Positions 57,410-63,540 are shown, numbered from the stretch's first letter. The stretch: DNA of 64,000 nt from Sapria himalayana (GCA_029783825.1 JAREIK010001468.1:3270261-3334260); one strand, 5' to 3'. The notes: generated from the sequence alone by a model not told the origin. Numbers and translations are program-made.

Positions 57410-58874
57410 TATGTATATATATGTATATATGTATGTGTTAAGGTGAATGAAAAGAATAATGGGTTTTTTAATGATATTTGATAATTAAATATAGAACTAA
57501 TATAATGTAAGGCACTTATAAAATTGCATAATATATATATCATTATTATCAATAAATTCTTATCCCATTTCTTAATATTTATATAGATTATTTTTTTAAT
57601 TAACTTTTGTGTGTGCGTGTGTGTGTTAACTGTTAAGTTGAATGTAAAGAAAAATACAAGGGTAAAAAGGGAAAATTATTAAATTGGGTGGGTAGGGAAT
57701 GATAATTATTATAAAGGTTAGTTATACAAAATATTTCTTGCAAAGAGTGGGCAAAATAAAAAAGTAAAACTTTACCCTTAAAATTTTGTTATGTCCGAAA
57801 TGTTATTTTGGACATTTTAAGGATAAAATTTTATTTTTTTTATTTTGTATAAAAAAATAATTTTGGACATAACAAGAATTATCTAGTATAACAATCCTTT
57901 GAGATAATTATCATTTCTCATCCACTCAATTTTATAATTTTCTCAATTAAAAATAACAAAAAAAAGAAAATATTTAGTTATCAAATTTATAAAAGGCATT
58001 TATCTTGAACAAAATTATCATTTAGCACAAGATCTATAAGTTTAATTACTCCACAATATATCCCTTTATGAATCAAATAAATAATATTTTATAAATCTTA
58101 AATCCTAGATTTATATTTATTAGACAAAATTATTTATCATCATACTAAGATATGATCTATTAAGAGTTTTTTTTTTTTTATATGAATCATGTGATAATAT
58201 ATAGTTATTAAAAAAATATTTGGAATGACATCATAATATGATATATATTTATTTAAAAAATATATGATTATAGTAATATTTTGTTTAATTTTAAAATGTA
58301 TATGGATTTACGTCATCCAAGACTTATTTGAGGCATGTGGCCTAATGTTATTCCAGAGGTTGATTATGACCATGTTCCATTTGTCACTCTAAGGGAAGTC
58401 CTAACCCATCAAGAGGTATGGCAGTGGAATTTAATGAGCCCCAAGTCTTGTGTTGGGCAGCTAATCTCGGCCTAATTGGATCGATTTTGCAAACATGGTT
58501 AGGTGACTGCTAAATTCAAGTGCGTTGTTCGCGTGGTGGCCGTGCTGCCAAGCAGAGCTGAGGATTTCTGTTTCGAAGGCACCTACAGGGTGCGGCTAAC
58601 CCTAGAGGACCCAACTGCGAGAATCCGTGCTTTTCTCTATGGAGAAGATGGGGCCAGATTCTTCGATGGTCGCCCGCCCGCCCACGTGTTGACCCAAAAG
58701 CGAAACTATCTGCTGGGCATTGCCCTGAACGACTGTGGAAGAGAAATTGGTGGTGCACCCAGACAGCCACCCTGGGTCCAGTGCTGCCTCAAGTCCTATT
58801 ATGCCAACAAGGGGGATCCATGGGGAAGTAGAAACTATAGGATTTTTGCCACTAGGCTAGCTTCTGCATATTAA
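18337..58874 (+). CDS. Protection of telomeres protein POT1, nine exons over 40.5 kb
   Basis: POT1 binds single-stranded telomeric DNA and, in plants, supports telomerase and chromosome-end protection in the nucleus. Exons are 18337-18457, 32940-33076, 47609-47819, 54117-54181, 54250-54338, 56665-56940, 57037-57113, 58357-58415 and 58503-58874. All joints are GT-AG, and phases match at every joint. The total is 1,407 bp, or 468 residues plus stop, close to the usual plant POT1 length. The N-terminal OB fold (about residues 1-155) includes GTDWFC, IIDES and GDIIQL. The second OB region carries LLWDGTD near 195. The C-terminal part has [24 protein letters not shown] and GSRNYRIF. The start ATG has A at -3 and G at +4. 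I see no internal stop or frameshift, so the gene looks intact despite introns of 14,482, 14,532, 6,297, 68, 2,326, 96, 1,243 and 87 bp. The plant paralogue type (POT1a/b) cannot be decided here. Confidence 0.93.
19454..19798. mobile_element. hAT-type MITE, partly decayed
   Basis: The left end is TAGAGGTGTTAAATGGC and the right end is CAGTTGACACCTA. No matching 8-bp duplication is visible. The interior has tgccgtgggctggcc-type motifs with many CG sites converted to TG or CA. Confidence 0.65.
20460..22460 (-). mobile_element. Decayed Copia element, 3' part, with internal duplication
   Basis: Minus-strand frames near 21426-21100 read [11 protein letters not shown], then [15 protein letters not shown], resembling the segment before the RNase H domain of Copia polyproteins. 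A second diverged copy of about 320 bp lies at 21640-21960. Around 20660-20830 the minus strand resembles the RNase H end (KQNILKR, then a YQLADI-like run). Stops and frameshifts are frequent. It is old and inactive. Confidence 0.5.
22675..23940 (+). repeat. Polypyrimidine tract of degenerate (TTMTTY) hexamers, about 1.27 kb
   Basis: Nearly the whole plus strand is T/C with an A every few bases, in variants of ttcttatttttcttattctt. A 120-bp sub-block (near 23170-23290) recurs at about 23520-23640, so part has been duplicated internally. The lack of stops gives a 460-codon open frame of Phe, Leu, Ile, Ser and Tyr, which is a composition effect. Confidence 0.92.
24905..26080. repeat. AT-rich tandem duplication, unit about 547 bp
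   Basis: The block starting gacttaaataat at about 24911 recurs at about 25457. Matching landmarks are ggaata-gacaaaagttaatga at 24942 and ggaata-acacaaaagttaatg at 25489. Both copies contain (TA)n runs and the ataatacattatag motif. The copies are clearly diverged. Confidence 0.75.
26508..26690 (+). repeat. Polypyrimidine (CTTT)n-like tract
   Basis: About 180 bp of tttcttttcttt and ctctttcc variants on the plus strand, with overlapping stop-free frames that are not genes. Confidence 0.85.
26690..26880. mobile_element. Possible decayed MITE with inverted ends
   Basis: The left part tggatccatctcatgctggg and the right part (reverse complement atggatgcaacttgggttg) are partly inverted, with ggttgagc/caaccc motifs between. 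There is no clear target duplication. The call is tentative. Confidence 0.3.
26881..28002. other. Intronic DNA, no gene recognised
   Basis: The base composition is less biased than the neighbours and there are some short open stretches, but I found no motif that I could support. A decayed retroelement is possible. Confidence 0.3.
28003..28517. mobile_element. hAT-type MITE with intact target duplication
   Basis: The left end is TAGATGTGTCAAATG and the right end is GGTTGACACCTCTA. Perfect 8-bp duplications TGTAGTAA are at 27995-28002 and 28518-28525. The interior is rich in ggcacgac/catgcc motifs and is moderately CG-depleted. Length 515 bp. Confidence 0.88.
29485..29952. mobile_element. Young GC-rich hAT-type MITE with perfect target duplication
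   Basis: The left end is TAGAGGTGTCAACCGGC and the right end is CTTGTTTGACACCTTTA. Perfect 8-bp duplications TATACACT are at 29477-29484 and 29953-29960. The interior is strongly GC-rich with many intact CG sites. It shares aaaaaagactgcgggtc and related stretches with the right end of the hAT element at 49.2-53.2 kb. Long open frames here are composition artefacts. Confidence 0.92.
29600..29695. repeat. 21-bp tandem repeat inside the MITE
   Basis: Four to five copies of a 21-bp unit (cgtgcctggcccgtgccatgc) follow one another exactly or nearly so. Confidence 0.93.
32940..33076 (+). CDS. POT1 exon 2
   Basis: It follows a long T-tract and TTTTTGCAG acceptor. It completes the split Asp codon, then reads [11 protein letters not shown]...[11 protein letters not shown]...[10 protein letters not shown], the most recognisable part of the first OB fold. 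The donor is ATG|GTATTA, phase 0. Confidence 0.95.
33425..33761. repeat. GC-richer repeat with caggctagcctggg motifs, split by Copia
   Basis: Motifs aacccaggctagcctgggt and gctggc/gccagc resemble the interiors of the older hAT-type MITEs. It ends in a (CAACTG)n hexanucleotide run (about 33726-33756). The Copia element inserted at 33761, and about 30 bp continue after 38408. Terminal repeats are not recognisable. Confidence 0.5.
33762..34044 (+). repeat. Copia 5' LTR
   Basis: It starts TGTTGAAATATAAACTT and ends TTTCCAACA. It contains a (taa)n run, the segment cctataaataactatattg with a TATA-like core, and tctaaagtg. Confidence 0.93.
34048..34059 (+). other. Copia primer-binding site
   Basis: TGGTATCAGAGG three bases after the LTR matches the 3' end of plant initiator Met-tRNA, the usual Copia primer, except at the last base. 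Confidence 0.9.
34130..35000 (+). pseudogene. Copia gag fragment with zinc knuckle
   Basis: It contains a UBN2-type gag region ([48 protein letters not shown]) and a CX2CX4HX4C knuckle at about 34919-34965. The frame is interrupted by a TGA at about 34367 and further stops or shifts before the knuckle. Confidence 0.85.
35060..36350 (+). pseudogene. Copia protease and integrase region, broken
   Basis: The protease motif around 35081 reads [13 protein letters not shown], with Phe in the position that is normally Ser or Thr, so the active site is likely dead. The pre-integrase zinc site near 35480 keeps CEGC but has Tyr in place of a ligand His. The integrase core retains HTDVCGPI (near 35670) and [11 protein letters not shown]. 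Stops lie at 35537 (TAA), inside 35890-35930 and at 36345 (TGA), with a frameshift near 35795. Confidence 0.88.
36610..38129 (+). pseudogene. Copia reverse transcriptase and RNase H region, broken
   Basis: The longest surviving frame (36642-37346) shows [17 protein letters not shown] with its Asp at 36918, [12 protein letters not shown] and the catalytic YVDD at 37173-37184. A frameshift occurs near 37320-37345 and a TGA at 37567. The RNase H part (37621-38142) has [19 protein letters not shown] and LADIFTKPL. Confidence 0.92.
38115..38129 (+). other. Copia polypurine tract
   Basis: AAGTTTAAGGGTGGG lies directly before the right LTR, the expected plus-strand primer. Confidence 0.8.
38130..38403 (+). 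repeat. Copia 3' LTR
   Basis: It starts TATTGAAATATAAACTT (TG changed to TA) and ends ATTCCAGTCA. It is otherwise a close copy of the left LTR, with a 12-bp internal deletion and about a dozen substitutions. Confidence 0.93.
39193..39251. promoter_or_regulatory. Two G-box palindromes (GCCACGTGGC)
   Basis: GCCACGTGGC occurs at 39195-39204 and 39233-39242. The second lies in a perfect 28-bp palindrome (39224-39251) that can form a cruciform. CACGTG cores are bound by plant bZIP and bHLH factors. A regulatory role inside the POT1 intron is speculative. Confidence 0.55.
39357..39492. repeat. 28-bp tandem repeat, about five copies
   Basis: The unit is a variant of gatttgaggggagaggaagg followed by ggcggtgc. 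The first copies are identical and later ones diverge. Confidence 0.9.
40100..40380 (-). pseudogene. Fragment of hAT transposase, central region
   Basis: The plus-strand sequence aataaagagatgaaa, then atgttgcatatgtacc and aacacatgtttttcat, parallels 50995-51180 of the hAT element, so it is a minus-strand remnant of the same region. It is heavily decayed and AT-biased. Confidence 0.6.
40930..42490 (+). pseudogene. hAT transposase remnant 1, split by a MITE
   Basis: The sequence near 40980-41040 parallels the [11 protein letters not shown] region of the better preserved copy. The stretch 41140-41230 parallels the [13 protein letters not shown] region, 41340-41650 the YVNSKS...VEMK region, and 42320-42490 the [11 protein letters not shown] region. 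A MITE (41746-42202) separates the last two. Stops are pervasive. Confidence 0.6.
41746..42202. mobile_element. hAT-type MITE nested in hAT remnant
   Basis: The left end is TAAATGTGTCAATTGGG and the right end is GTTTGACATATCTA. The flanking 8-mers TAAAAAAC and TAGAAAAT match at six positions. The interior has ggctagcc and catgac motifs with almost no CG, so this copy is old. Confidence 0.65.
43094..44130 (+). pseudogene. hAT transposase remnant 2
   Basis: Around 43160-43310 a frame reads [12 protein letters not shown]...[17 protein letters not shown], close to the transposase segment at 51.25-51.35 kb. Further on, 43640-43830 parallels the YYDT...LDTDY...LSHYD region. Near 44010 the dimerisation segment [13 protein letters not shown] is readable. 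No MITE interrupts this copy. Confidence 0.75.
44650..44819. mobile_element. GC-rich right end of an hAT-family element
   Basis: The segment contains cggcatggcacgg motifs and ends TTTTGACACTTCTA. No left end lies close by, so it is probably the terminal region of the decayed element starting at 40506 or 42497. Confidence 0.55.
45179..46430. mobile_element. Second hAT family, non-autonomous, perfect target duplication
   Basis: The ends CAATATTTTCAAAGG and CCTTTGAAAACATTG are inverted, and 8-bp duplications ATATTTAT lie at 45171-45178 and 46431-46438. Subterminal gtgaggcgtacgcctc and ggcgtacac motifs are typical of a plant hAT group with CAGTGTTTTCAAA-like ends. The 1.25-kb interior has no intact frame. 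A minus-strand Asp-rich patch near 45500-45590 may be a transposase C-terminus remnant. Confidence 0.85.
46895..47210. repeat. Degenerate (GATA/GACA)n tetranucleotide repeat
   Basis: About 315 bp of tagatagacaga variants. Minus-strand frames read repeated Ser-Ile-Tyr-Leu, a by-product of the repeat. Confidence 0.92.
47609..47819 (+). CDS. POT1 exon 3
   Basis: The acceptor is ATTGCAG. The exon opens [20 protein letters not shown], the continuation of OB fold 1, and ends [10 protein letters not shown] plus one base before GTAATT. It lies 14.5 kb from exon 2. Confidence 0.95.
47880..49213 (-). mobile_element. Decayed Copia remnant
   Basis: The stretch 47880-48330 resembles 20540-20900 in order and wording (ggcttgggataattc, tctagaatacttgggtt, tatattttgttcgattatgaaata), which is the RNase H end and beyond on the minus strand. 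The stretch 48360-48800 resembles 30240-30700. No open frame. The hAT element begins at its right edge. Confidence 0.45.
49892..52250 (-). pseudogene. hAT transposase with BED zinc finger, recently disabled
   Basis: Reading leftwards from 52200: a BED-type finger (QCKYC, then [10 protein letters not shown]), with a stop next to the Cys pair. Then 52010-51642 ([20 protein letters not shown]) and 51645-50983 ([44 protein letters not shown]). After the nested MITE come [10 protein letters not shown] and, from 50440, [16 protein letters not shown] to LDLLQW. The C-terminal dimerisation segment (50215-49892) reads [18 protein letters not shown], then [10 protein letters not shown] and LICLKDWED. 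Lesions seen are a frameshift near 51645, another near 50410, a TGA near 50245 and the MITE. The protein would cut and paste hAT elements. This copy cannot do so. Confidence 0.85.
50589..50985. mobile_element. Young GC-rich MITE inserted in the hAT transposase
   Basis: The left end is TAGAGGTGTCAAACGTGCC and the right end is GGCCCGTTTGACACCTCTA, a near-perfect inverted pair. The 8-bp flanks AGTGAGGC (50581-50588) and AGCGAGGC (50986-50993) match at seven positions. It is very CG-rich, and its interior aaaaagaccgcgggtcgggt is shared with related copies. Confidence 0.92.
53275..53930. repeat. Diverged tandem duplication, unit about 320 bp
   Basis: acacttagttattcagaatg at about 53383 recurs as atgcttagttatttagaatg at about 53711. 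Both are followed by caatcatacatgagattttt and aaca(c/t)ctaggtaaacttgt. Confidence 0.8.
54117..54181 (+). CDS. POT1 exon 4
   Basis: A 65-bp exon after TTTGTAG encoding [20 protein letters not shown] and a final Lys. It matches the linker into the second OB fold of plant POT1. The donor GTGAGT is strong. Confidence 0.9.
54250..54338 (+). CDS. POT1 exon 5
   Basis: Only 68 bp after exon 4. It encodes [20 protein letters not shown] and then DCPPAGIRS. The WDGTD motif is typical of the second OB fold. The donor is GTAAGT, phase 2. Confidence 0.92.
55170..55390 (-). mobile_element. Short Copia 3'-end-like fragment
   Basis: ataatccataatgtaaaata, then gtctagaatatcaagtttga and gttgggtcttggtgtcc, parallels 20570-20700, a region just outside the Copia RNase H end. 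It is truncated on both sides. Confidence 0.4.
55395..55809. mobile_element. hAT-type MITE
   Basis: The left end TGTATGTGTCAAATGGG is degenerate and the right end is CTTGACACCTCTA. The interior has gtgcccgacacgg and gcccggcacgagc. No matching target duplication. CG content is intermediate. Confidence 0.7.
56053..56560. mobile_element. Possible LTR fragment
   Basis: The stretch opens TGTTGGGCAATCGCGC and has gaaataacgtggttcgctag, a phrase I associate with plant LTRs and LARD/TRIM-type repeats. Its base composition differs from the surrounding intron. The ends and target duplication were not established. Confidence 0.3.
56665..56940 (+). CDS. POT1 exon 6
   Basis: A 276-bp exon after a TCTTTAG acceptor. 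It includes [45 protein letters not shown] and SSKLRYV. It covers most of residues 208-299. The donor is AG|GTAGGC. Confidence 0.95.
57037..57113 (+). CDS. POT1 exon 7
   Basis: The acceptor is CTTGCAG. It encodes [20 protein letters not shown] and then CSPPT. The donor GTTCTT is weak. The phase-1 end is completed by exon 8. Confidence 0.9.
57114..58356 (+). other. POT1 intron 7 (1.2 kb)
   Basis: AT-rich, with two diverged copies of a roughly 260-bp block (from about 57200 and about 57465, both with ttataaaatt...ataatata and atcattattatcaat). The first carries the long microsatellite. Confidence 0.7.
57343..57408. repeat. Compound palindromic microsatellite (AC)n(AT)n(GT)n
   Basis: The AC run, AT run and GT run of about 19-20 repeats are mirror-complementary, so the tract can fold into a hairpin or cruciform. 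Confidence 0.93.
58357..58415 (+). CDS. POT1 exon 8
   Basis: A 59-bp exon after TATTCCAG encoding [20 protein letters not shown], a highly conserved plant POT1 segment. The donor is GTATGG. Confidence 0.93.
58503..58874 (+). CDS. POT1 exon 9 (terminal)
   Basis: A 123-residue final exon after GGTTAG. It contains [60 protein letters not shown] and [12 protein letters not shown], and stops at TAA. Its GC content is well above the surrounding introns, and there is no break. Confidence 0.96.
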   Translation: MTAKFKCVVRVVAVLPSRAEDFCFEGTYRVRLTLEDPTARIRAFLYGEDGARFFDGRPPAHVLTQKRNYLLGIALNDCGREIGGAPRQPPWVQCCLKSYYANKGDPWGSRNYRIFATRLASAY

Positions 58875-58889
58875 TGTGGACACAGTAAT

Positions 58890-60010
58890 TAATAGAGAGT
58901 GATGAACAGCAGCATCGACTGGTTCAACTTTGCATTGGATTTGTCATAGACAAGGCACTGCCATGAGACACATGCATAGTGTAAGTACAGTCACTTTGTA
59001 CCTTCCTCAGCAGCCATTTTATTGATCCAAGTTGTAGTTCTTACACTGTCAGCATTTGGTGTAAGTATAGCCCAAGCACAGTAAAACAATTGACAAATTG
59101 ATCAACAGCATCATCAACTGGTATAGTCAAAGATATAGTCACATTGTGTAAGTATAGTCACTTTGTGCCTCCCCAGCAGCCATTTTATTGATCCAAGTTT
59201 CAGTTCTTACACAGTCAGACATTAGTGTAAGTATTATAGATTGCTTCAAAAGTCTAACAATGTTGTGATTCTTACACTGAAAGCTCTGGAAAGCAAGAAA
59301 TTTCAGAAGAAAAAAATTAATTGACAATTTGATGAACGCCAGCATCAAAATGATATTTAGGGGCAAAGATATACTTGCTTTGTGTGAGTATAGTCCAAGC
59401 ACAGTGTGTTCTGGAAAGGAAGAAAGCTTAAAATAAAACAATTGACAATTTGATCAACAGCAGCATCAACTAGTATAGTCTAAGATATTGTCACTTTGTG
59501 CACTATATAAATCACTCAGTGTAAGTATAGTCACTGTGGGCTTCCCTCAGCAGCCATTTTATTGATCCAAGTTGTAGTTCTTACACTTAGCAGCCATTAG
59601 TGTACGTACAGTGTAAATATAGTCACTGTGTGCCTCCCTCAGCAGCCATTTTATTGATCCAGGTTGTAGTTCTTACACTTGGCAGCCATTAGCGTACGCA
59701 TAGTGTAAGTATAGTCACTTTGTGCCTCCCTCAGCAGCCATTTTATTGATCCAGGTTGTAGTTCTAACACTTGGCGGCCATTAGTGTACGCATAGTGTGA
59801 GTATAGTCACTTTGTGCCTCCCTCAGCAGCCATTTTATTGATCCAGGTTGTAGTTCTTACACTTGGCAGCCATTAGTGTACGTATAGTGTAAGTATAGAC
59901 ACTTTGTGCCTCCCTCAGCAGCTTTTTATTGATCCAAGTTGTGGTTCTTACACTGTAGAAGTATAGTTGTTTCAAAAACCTAAATGTAGTGGTTCTTACA
60001 CTGTGGAAGC
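58890..60010 (-). repeat. Tandem array derived from the last HRD3A exon
   Basis: The plus-strand phrase cagccattttattgatcca occurs at about 59011, 59170, 59552, 59644, 59740 and 59831, and in shortened form at about 59917. It corresponds to gcggccatggtgtcgatcca at 60168 in the HRD3A exon. Other exon-derived pieces (gaacagcagcatcgactggttcaa near 58906) also recur. Central units are about 91-96 bp, and outer units are longer. On the minus strand each unit reads a decayed WIN-K-MAA like the exon's WIDTMAA, and the change creates AATAAA, a poly(A)-signal hexamer, in most units. Confidence 0.88.
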
Positions 60011-60045
60011 TCTGGTATGAAAGAAAGCTAAAGGAGAAAAAACAA

Positions 60046-60234
60046 TTAATTGACAATTTGGTGAACAGCAGCACCAGCTGGTTCAAGTCTACGTTGCCTT
60101 TGTCGAAGATAAAGCACCGCAAGAAGACACACGCACAGCGTAAGTATAGTCACGTTGCCTTCCTCTGCGGCCATGGTGTCGATCCAGGTTTCCACCTTGG
60201 GGTACAGCCCTGGCAATGCATCAATGGTGCGCAC
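60046..60234 (-). CDS. HRD3A terminal exon with membrane anchor
   Basis: The acceptor is TTTCAG. It encodes [20 protein letters not shown], then a single transmembrane helix and a short basic tail ending HQIVN. The central part of this exon is the parent of the downstream tandem array. Confidence 0.92.
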   Translation of the reverse strand: MRTIDALPGLYPKVETWIDTMAAEEGNVTILTLCVCLLAVLYLRQRQRRLEPAGAAVHQIVN

Positions 60235-60958
60235 CTGAAAACATCAAAAAATTACTCGAGAGAGCCAGAATTTTTGGTGGGCATGGAAGAGGGTCTCGGT
60301 GGGCAAACCAGGAAAGTATCTTCAAAGTGGTTCCTCATCCACAGGCTGCACAGGGCGATTCTGACCGGCAGCTTGGCTGCAGGATCAATGTCCAGTGCCT
60401 CATCATAATACCTCTTAGCAAGGTGGAGATCAGGGGGGAGCCCCTGGCCGTGCTCGTACATGTAGCCGAGATTAAACATGGCCTGTGCATTAGACTGAGA
60501 TTTGGCATGCATGTATGCCTCGGCTGCCCGTTCATAGTCTCTCTCCGTACCCTGCGAACAAGCAATGAGAACTACGGGCGGGCAGGAAAAAAGCACGAGG
60601 GGGGTAGAAAGGTCCATAAAATTTGAAGCTGTACCCGGCCATAGTAGTAGGCGTCGCCAATCAGCAGGGCGGCATGTTCGTTGCCCTGCTCTGATGCTTG
60701 CCACCACAGATCATGTGCTCGCTGGTGTCTTTCCGCGTCGGTGCAGAGCCCGTGCTCGCCGACGCACAAGCTGTGCTCCCCGTATTTGTCGAGAATCCAT
60801 GCTGCATTGCTCTGTGAAATCTCATACCCAAGCTCGGCCATTCTCGAGTACAATAAGAATGCCCCGCCCACGTCGCCGTTAAGATAGGATTCGAGAGCCC
60901 ATCTTGACAAAGAATTCCATGGCCCCCTTTCGGCCACGAGTTTGTACAATGTGGTCGC
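60046..60958 (-). CDS. HRD3A (SEL1L/Hrd3-type ERAD component), C-terminal three exons, partial
   Basis: HRD3A is the ER-membrane subunit of the HRD1 ubiquitin ligase complex that recognises misfolded glycoproteins for ER-associated degradation. Exons on the minus strand are 60958-60635 (108 codons), 60551-60309 (81 codons) and 60234-60046 (62 codons plus TGA or other stop), joined in frame by short GT-AG introns of 83 and 74 bp. SEL1 repeats are visible: [41 protein letters not shown] and [16 protein letters not shown]. The last exon carries a membrane anchor ([16 protein letters not shown]) followed by RQRQRR. The roughly 420 N-terminal residues of a full HRD3A are not in the window. The nearest upstream sequence is a repeat-filled intron, so the gene continues past 64000. 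I see no break in the present exons. Confidence 0.93.
60309..60551 (-). CDS. HRD3A penultimate exon
   Basis: The acceptor is TTCGCAG. It encodes [20 protein letters not shown] to [12 protein letters not shown], including a complete SEL1 repeat and the [13 protein letters not shown] motif. The donor is CTG|GTTTGC. Confidence 0.93.
60635..60958 (-). CDS. HRD3A exon (SEL1 repeats)
   Basis: The acceptor is CTATAG before GCGACCACATTG. It encodes [14 protein letters not shown] to GDAYYYGR. It holds the [22 protein letters not shown] and [19 protein letters not shown] motifs. The donor is GG|GTACAG. Confidence 0.93.
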
Positions 60959-63300
60959 CTATAGAAACAAAAGGAAATTAGCCACCGGATTTTGTTGACA
61001 AAGAAAGAACGTTATTTCGTGTAAAAAAAAAAAAAAAAAAAAATCAACTTTAATTTTGCTTCTATAAAATTGGCATTTTATTACGGATAATAATCATACT
61101 CAATACACAATATTTCATCTCAGTACAAAATCTGAGAGAGATAAAGATATCGATAACTTTCAATGAAATTACTTGTTACATGAATTAGCAATTATAAACA
61201 TATTTGCACAAGTATAAAGGCCTATTTGTTTTTCAAAAAAAATTATGACTTGATGATAAATTTTTTATAAAAAGTTAAAATAATTGGATTTTTTTATTCA
61301 AAAAAAAAATATTTTTTAACAAAATAAGAAAAAATTCATCATTACCTAATAAGGAGGAAAGCTAATAACACTTACTATTATGGATGACAACAAGAAATTT
61401 GGTACTAGACTACCTCATCTCGATCCGGCTCATTTATTTTTTTTTTTTTAATTTCACCTCGTTATCATCCCTACTTATTACTCAATGTTAAAAAACAAAC
61501 AACTTAATATTTAATAATATTAAGCATCATTTAGCATTAAGCTCAAAAAAAATTCTATTTAGTATTAAATAAAAAAAACAAACACCACCTAATATTGTGA
61601 TGACTATTTATCTATTAGAGGTGACACATCCTTCATGCAATGGTAGTTACTTTTATTTAAGGGTGATTGATCTTAAGATTCGAGACTCAATCAGACATAA
61701 ATTCTCTGAAATTAAGAAAAAAAAATTATTAAGATTTTTTGCTTCTTCCTAGACCACATGCTAAAGCAATAACCTCACACAATGAGTACGATCCTCGTCT
61801 ATATATGCATGTGGTGGCTTATAATGTAGTTGCGTAAGAATTCCAAGGGATAGAATGCTATTCAATATTAAGGAATTAACTTTGATTTTGTTCCTATAAG
61901 ATTGGTATTTTGTTGGAAAAGGCAGTACCCACTACACAATGCTCCAGATAGGACAAGATATGAAAGAAAGTAATAAACAGACAACTTAGAACAAAATCAC
62001 TTGCTTGATGATTTAGCATTTATGAAAATATTTATGTGAGAATAATATTGTGATGAGAAATTTTTATATTACATGTATATATTAGAAATAATGTATTGAT
62101 GCAATTGTAAGTGTATTCATCTAAGGGCGATGAACTTACAGTTCTAGACTCATCAGATACAACCTCACTGAAATATACTATTTTAGGGGCAAAACTATAG
62201 AGATATTAGCTTCTTTCAAGCTGCGCACTAAAGTGAAAGTTTATACAATAGGGACAATTTTCATCTCCATCTCTATATGCATGTGGTCTCCTAAGAAAAT
62301 AAAGACACTCTTTCATCTATGAGTTTGTTTCATGTGGTTGCCTATAAAAAAAAAAAGGAAATTAGTCACATGATTTTGTGAAATTACCAACCTACCTGCT
62401 AAAGGGATAGAGTGCTATTTGATTTGAAAAAAGTACCTTTAATTTTGTTCCTACAAAATTGGTATTCTATTGAAAATAAAGACCATTGTGAGTACACAAG
62501 ACTCCCACTTAGTGCATGGTCTGAAAGAGATTAATATATCGATAATCTTGAACAAAAATACTTATTAGTTGAATTAGCTATATTTGCAATGTATATGCAT
62601 TTGTAAGCCGCCACTCATTTTCAAAGCTTATACCTGGCCAATCAAGTTGCTTGATCCAACCCATTTACCCTTAAGGAGATTCAAGCAAATTTTCTCACCA
62701 AGACCAAATCAAAAACTAGGTCACAATGGGTCAACCAAATAACCCTAGTGTGCAACCTAGTCAAGTTCGATAATTTGGCCAAGCCTATAGTGTCTGGCAT
62801 AAACATAATGACCACATTTTTTCACTAGAGAAAGAGGGTGCAGTTGGATACCAGAGATTGTTCACCTCAACTTTCACATAGAAATATGTTATCAAATCAA
62901 ATCAATCAAATACTATCCAAACTATACAAAAATATATTATAAATTATCATAATATCTTACTTATGAGGATTGATGCCCATGATCAAATTCATTAGTAAGC
63001 CTACAGGATAAATGGAATCAACCCAATATAGCTCAAATAAAACTGACAAAAAATAAATAAATTAACATAAAAAACATATTATAATTAGATTTTTAACATT
63101 AATCTAGAACAATGAATACAGAGAGGGTATATCTCCGCTCTGTATTCTATTATATCATCAACATGGGTGTCACAATAATGATATACTATGAATTTTCTGA
63201 AAAAACTATACATCCTCCTTTATATTAAAATATTGTTGAATTGCAAGAGGGGTAAAAAAGAAAGAGAAGAAATTTAAAGTCAAAACTCAATCTTCTTAGG
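60959..63300 (-). other. HRD3A intron or upstream region with internal duplications
   Basis: There is no coding sequence on either strand. A block of about 190 bp recurs at 61040-61230, 61870-62060 and 62430-62610 (tttaattttg-ttc-tataaaattggtat, then a later gataac/atcttga stretch). Larger units of about 470-520 bp (61620-62090 and 62091-62610) can be aligned. The second includes a decayed copy of the exon edge near 62320-62375. Confidence 0.7.
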
Positions 63301-63540
63301 TAGAGGTGGCAAACAAGCCATACCAAGCAAGCAAGCCTAGCTTTGTGTCACATCCAAGCCACTATGTCATTCCATGTCATGTCATCATTACTTTAAAAGA
63401 GGGAAGTCAGCCATGCAATAGTAGCCCATTGGCTAGCCAAGTCATGTTGGGTCAAATCAAATCATGCCCTCATTCAAACCAGGTCATGGGGCATAGATCA
63501 TGCCTAGCATAGCAAACACATAACCCAAGCTAGCTTGAGT
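63301..63540. mobile_element. Truncated, old hAT-type MITE
   Basis: The left end is TAGAGGTGGCAAACAAGCC. The interior has catgtcatgtcatc and ccaagctagcttg but almost no CG. A right end was not found before the AT repeat. Confidence 0.5.

Noticed and set aside
58516..58770. Minus-strand open frame opposite POT1 exon 9
   Set aside because: It is a shadow of a conserved coding exon on the plus strand.
59000..59960. Regularly spaced repeats resembling a CRISPR array
   Set aside because: The spacers are themselves repeats of the same unit, the context is a plant gene end, and the unit derives from the HRD3A exon.
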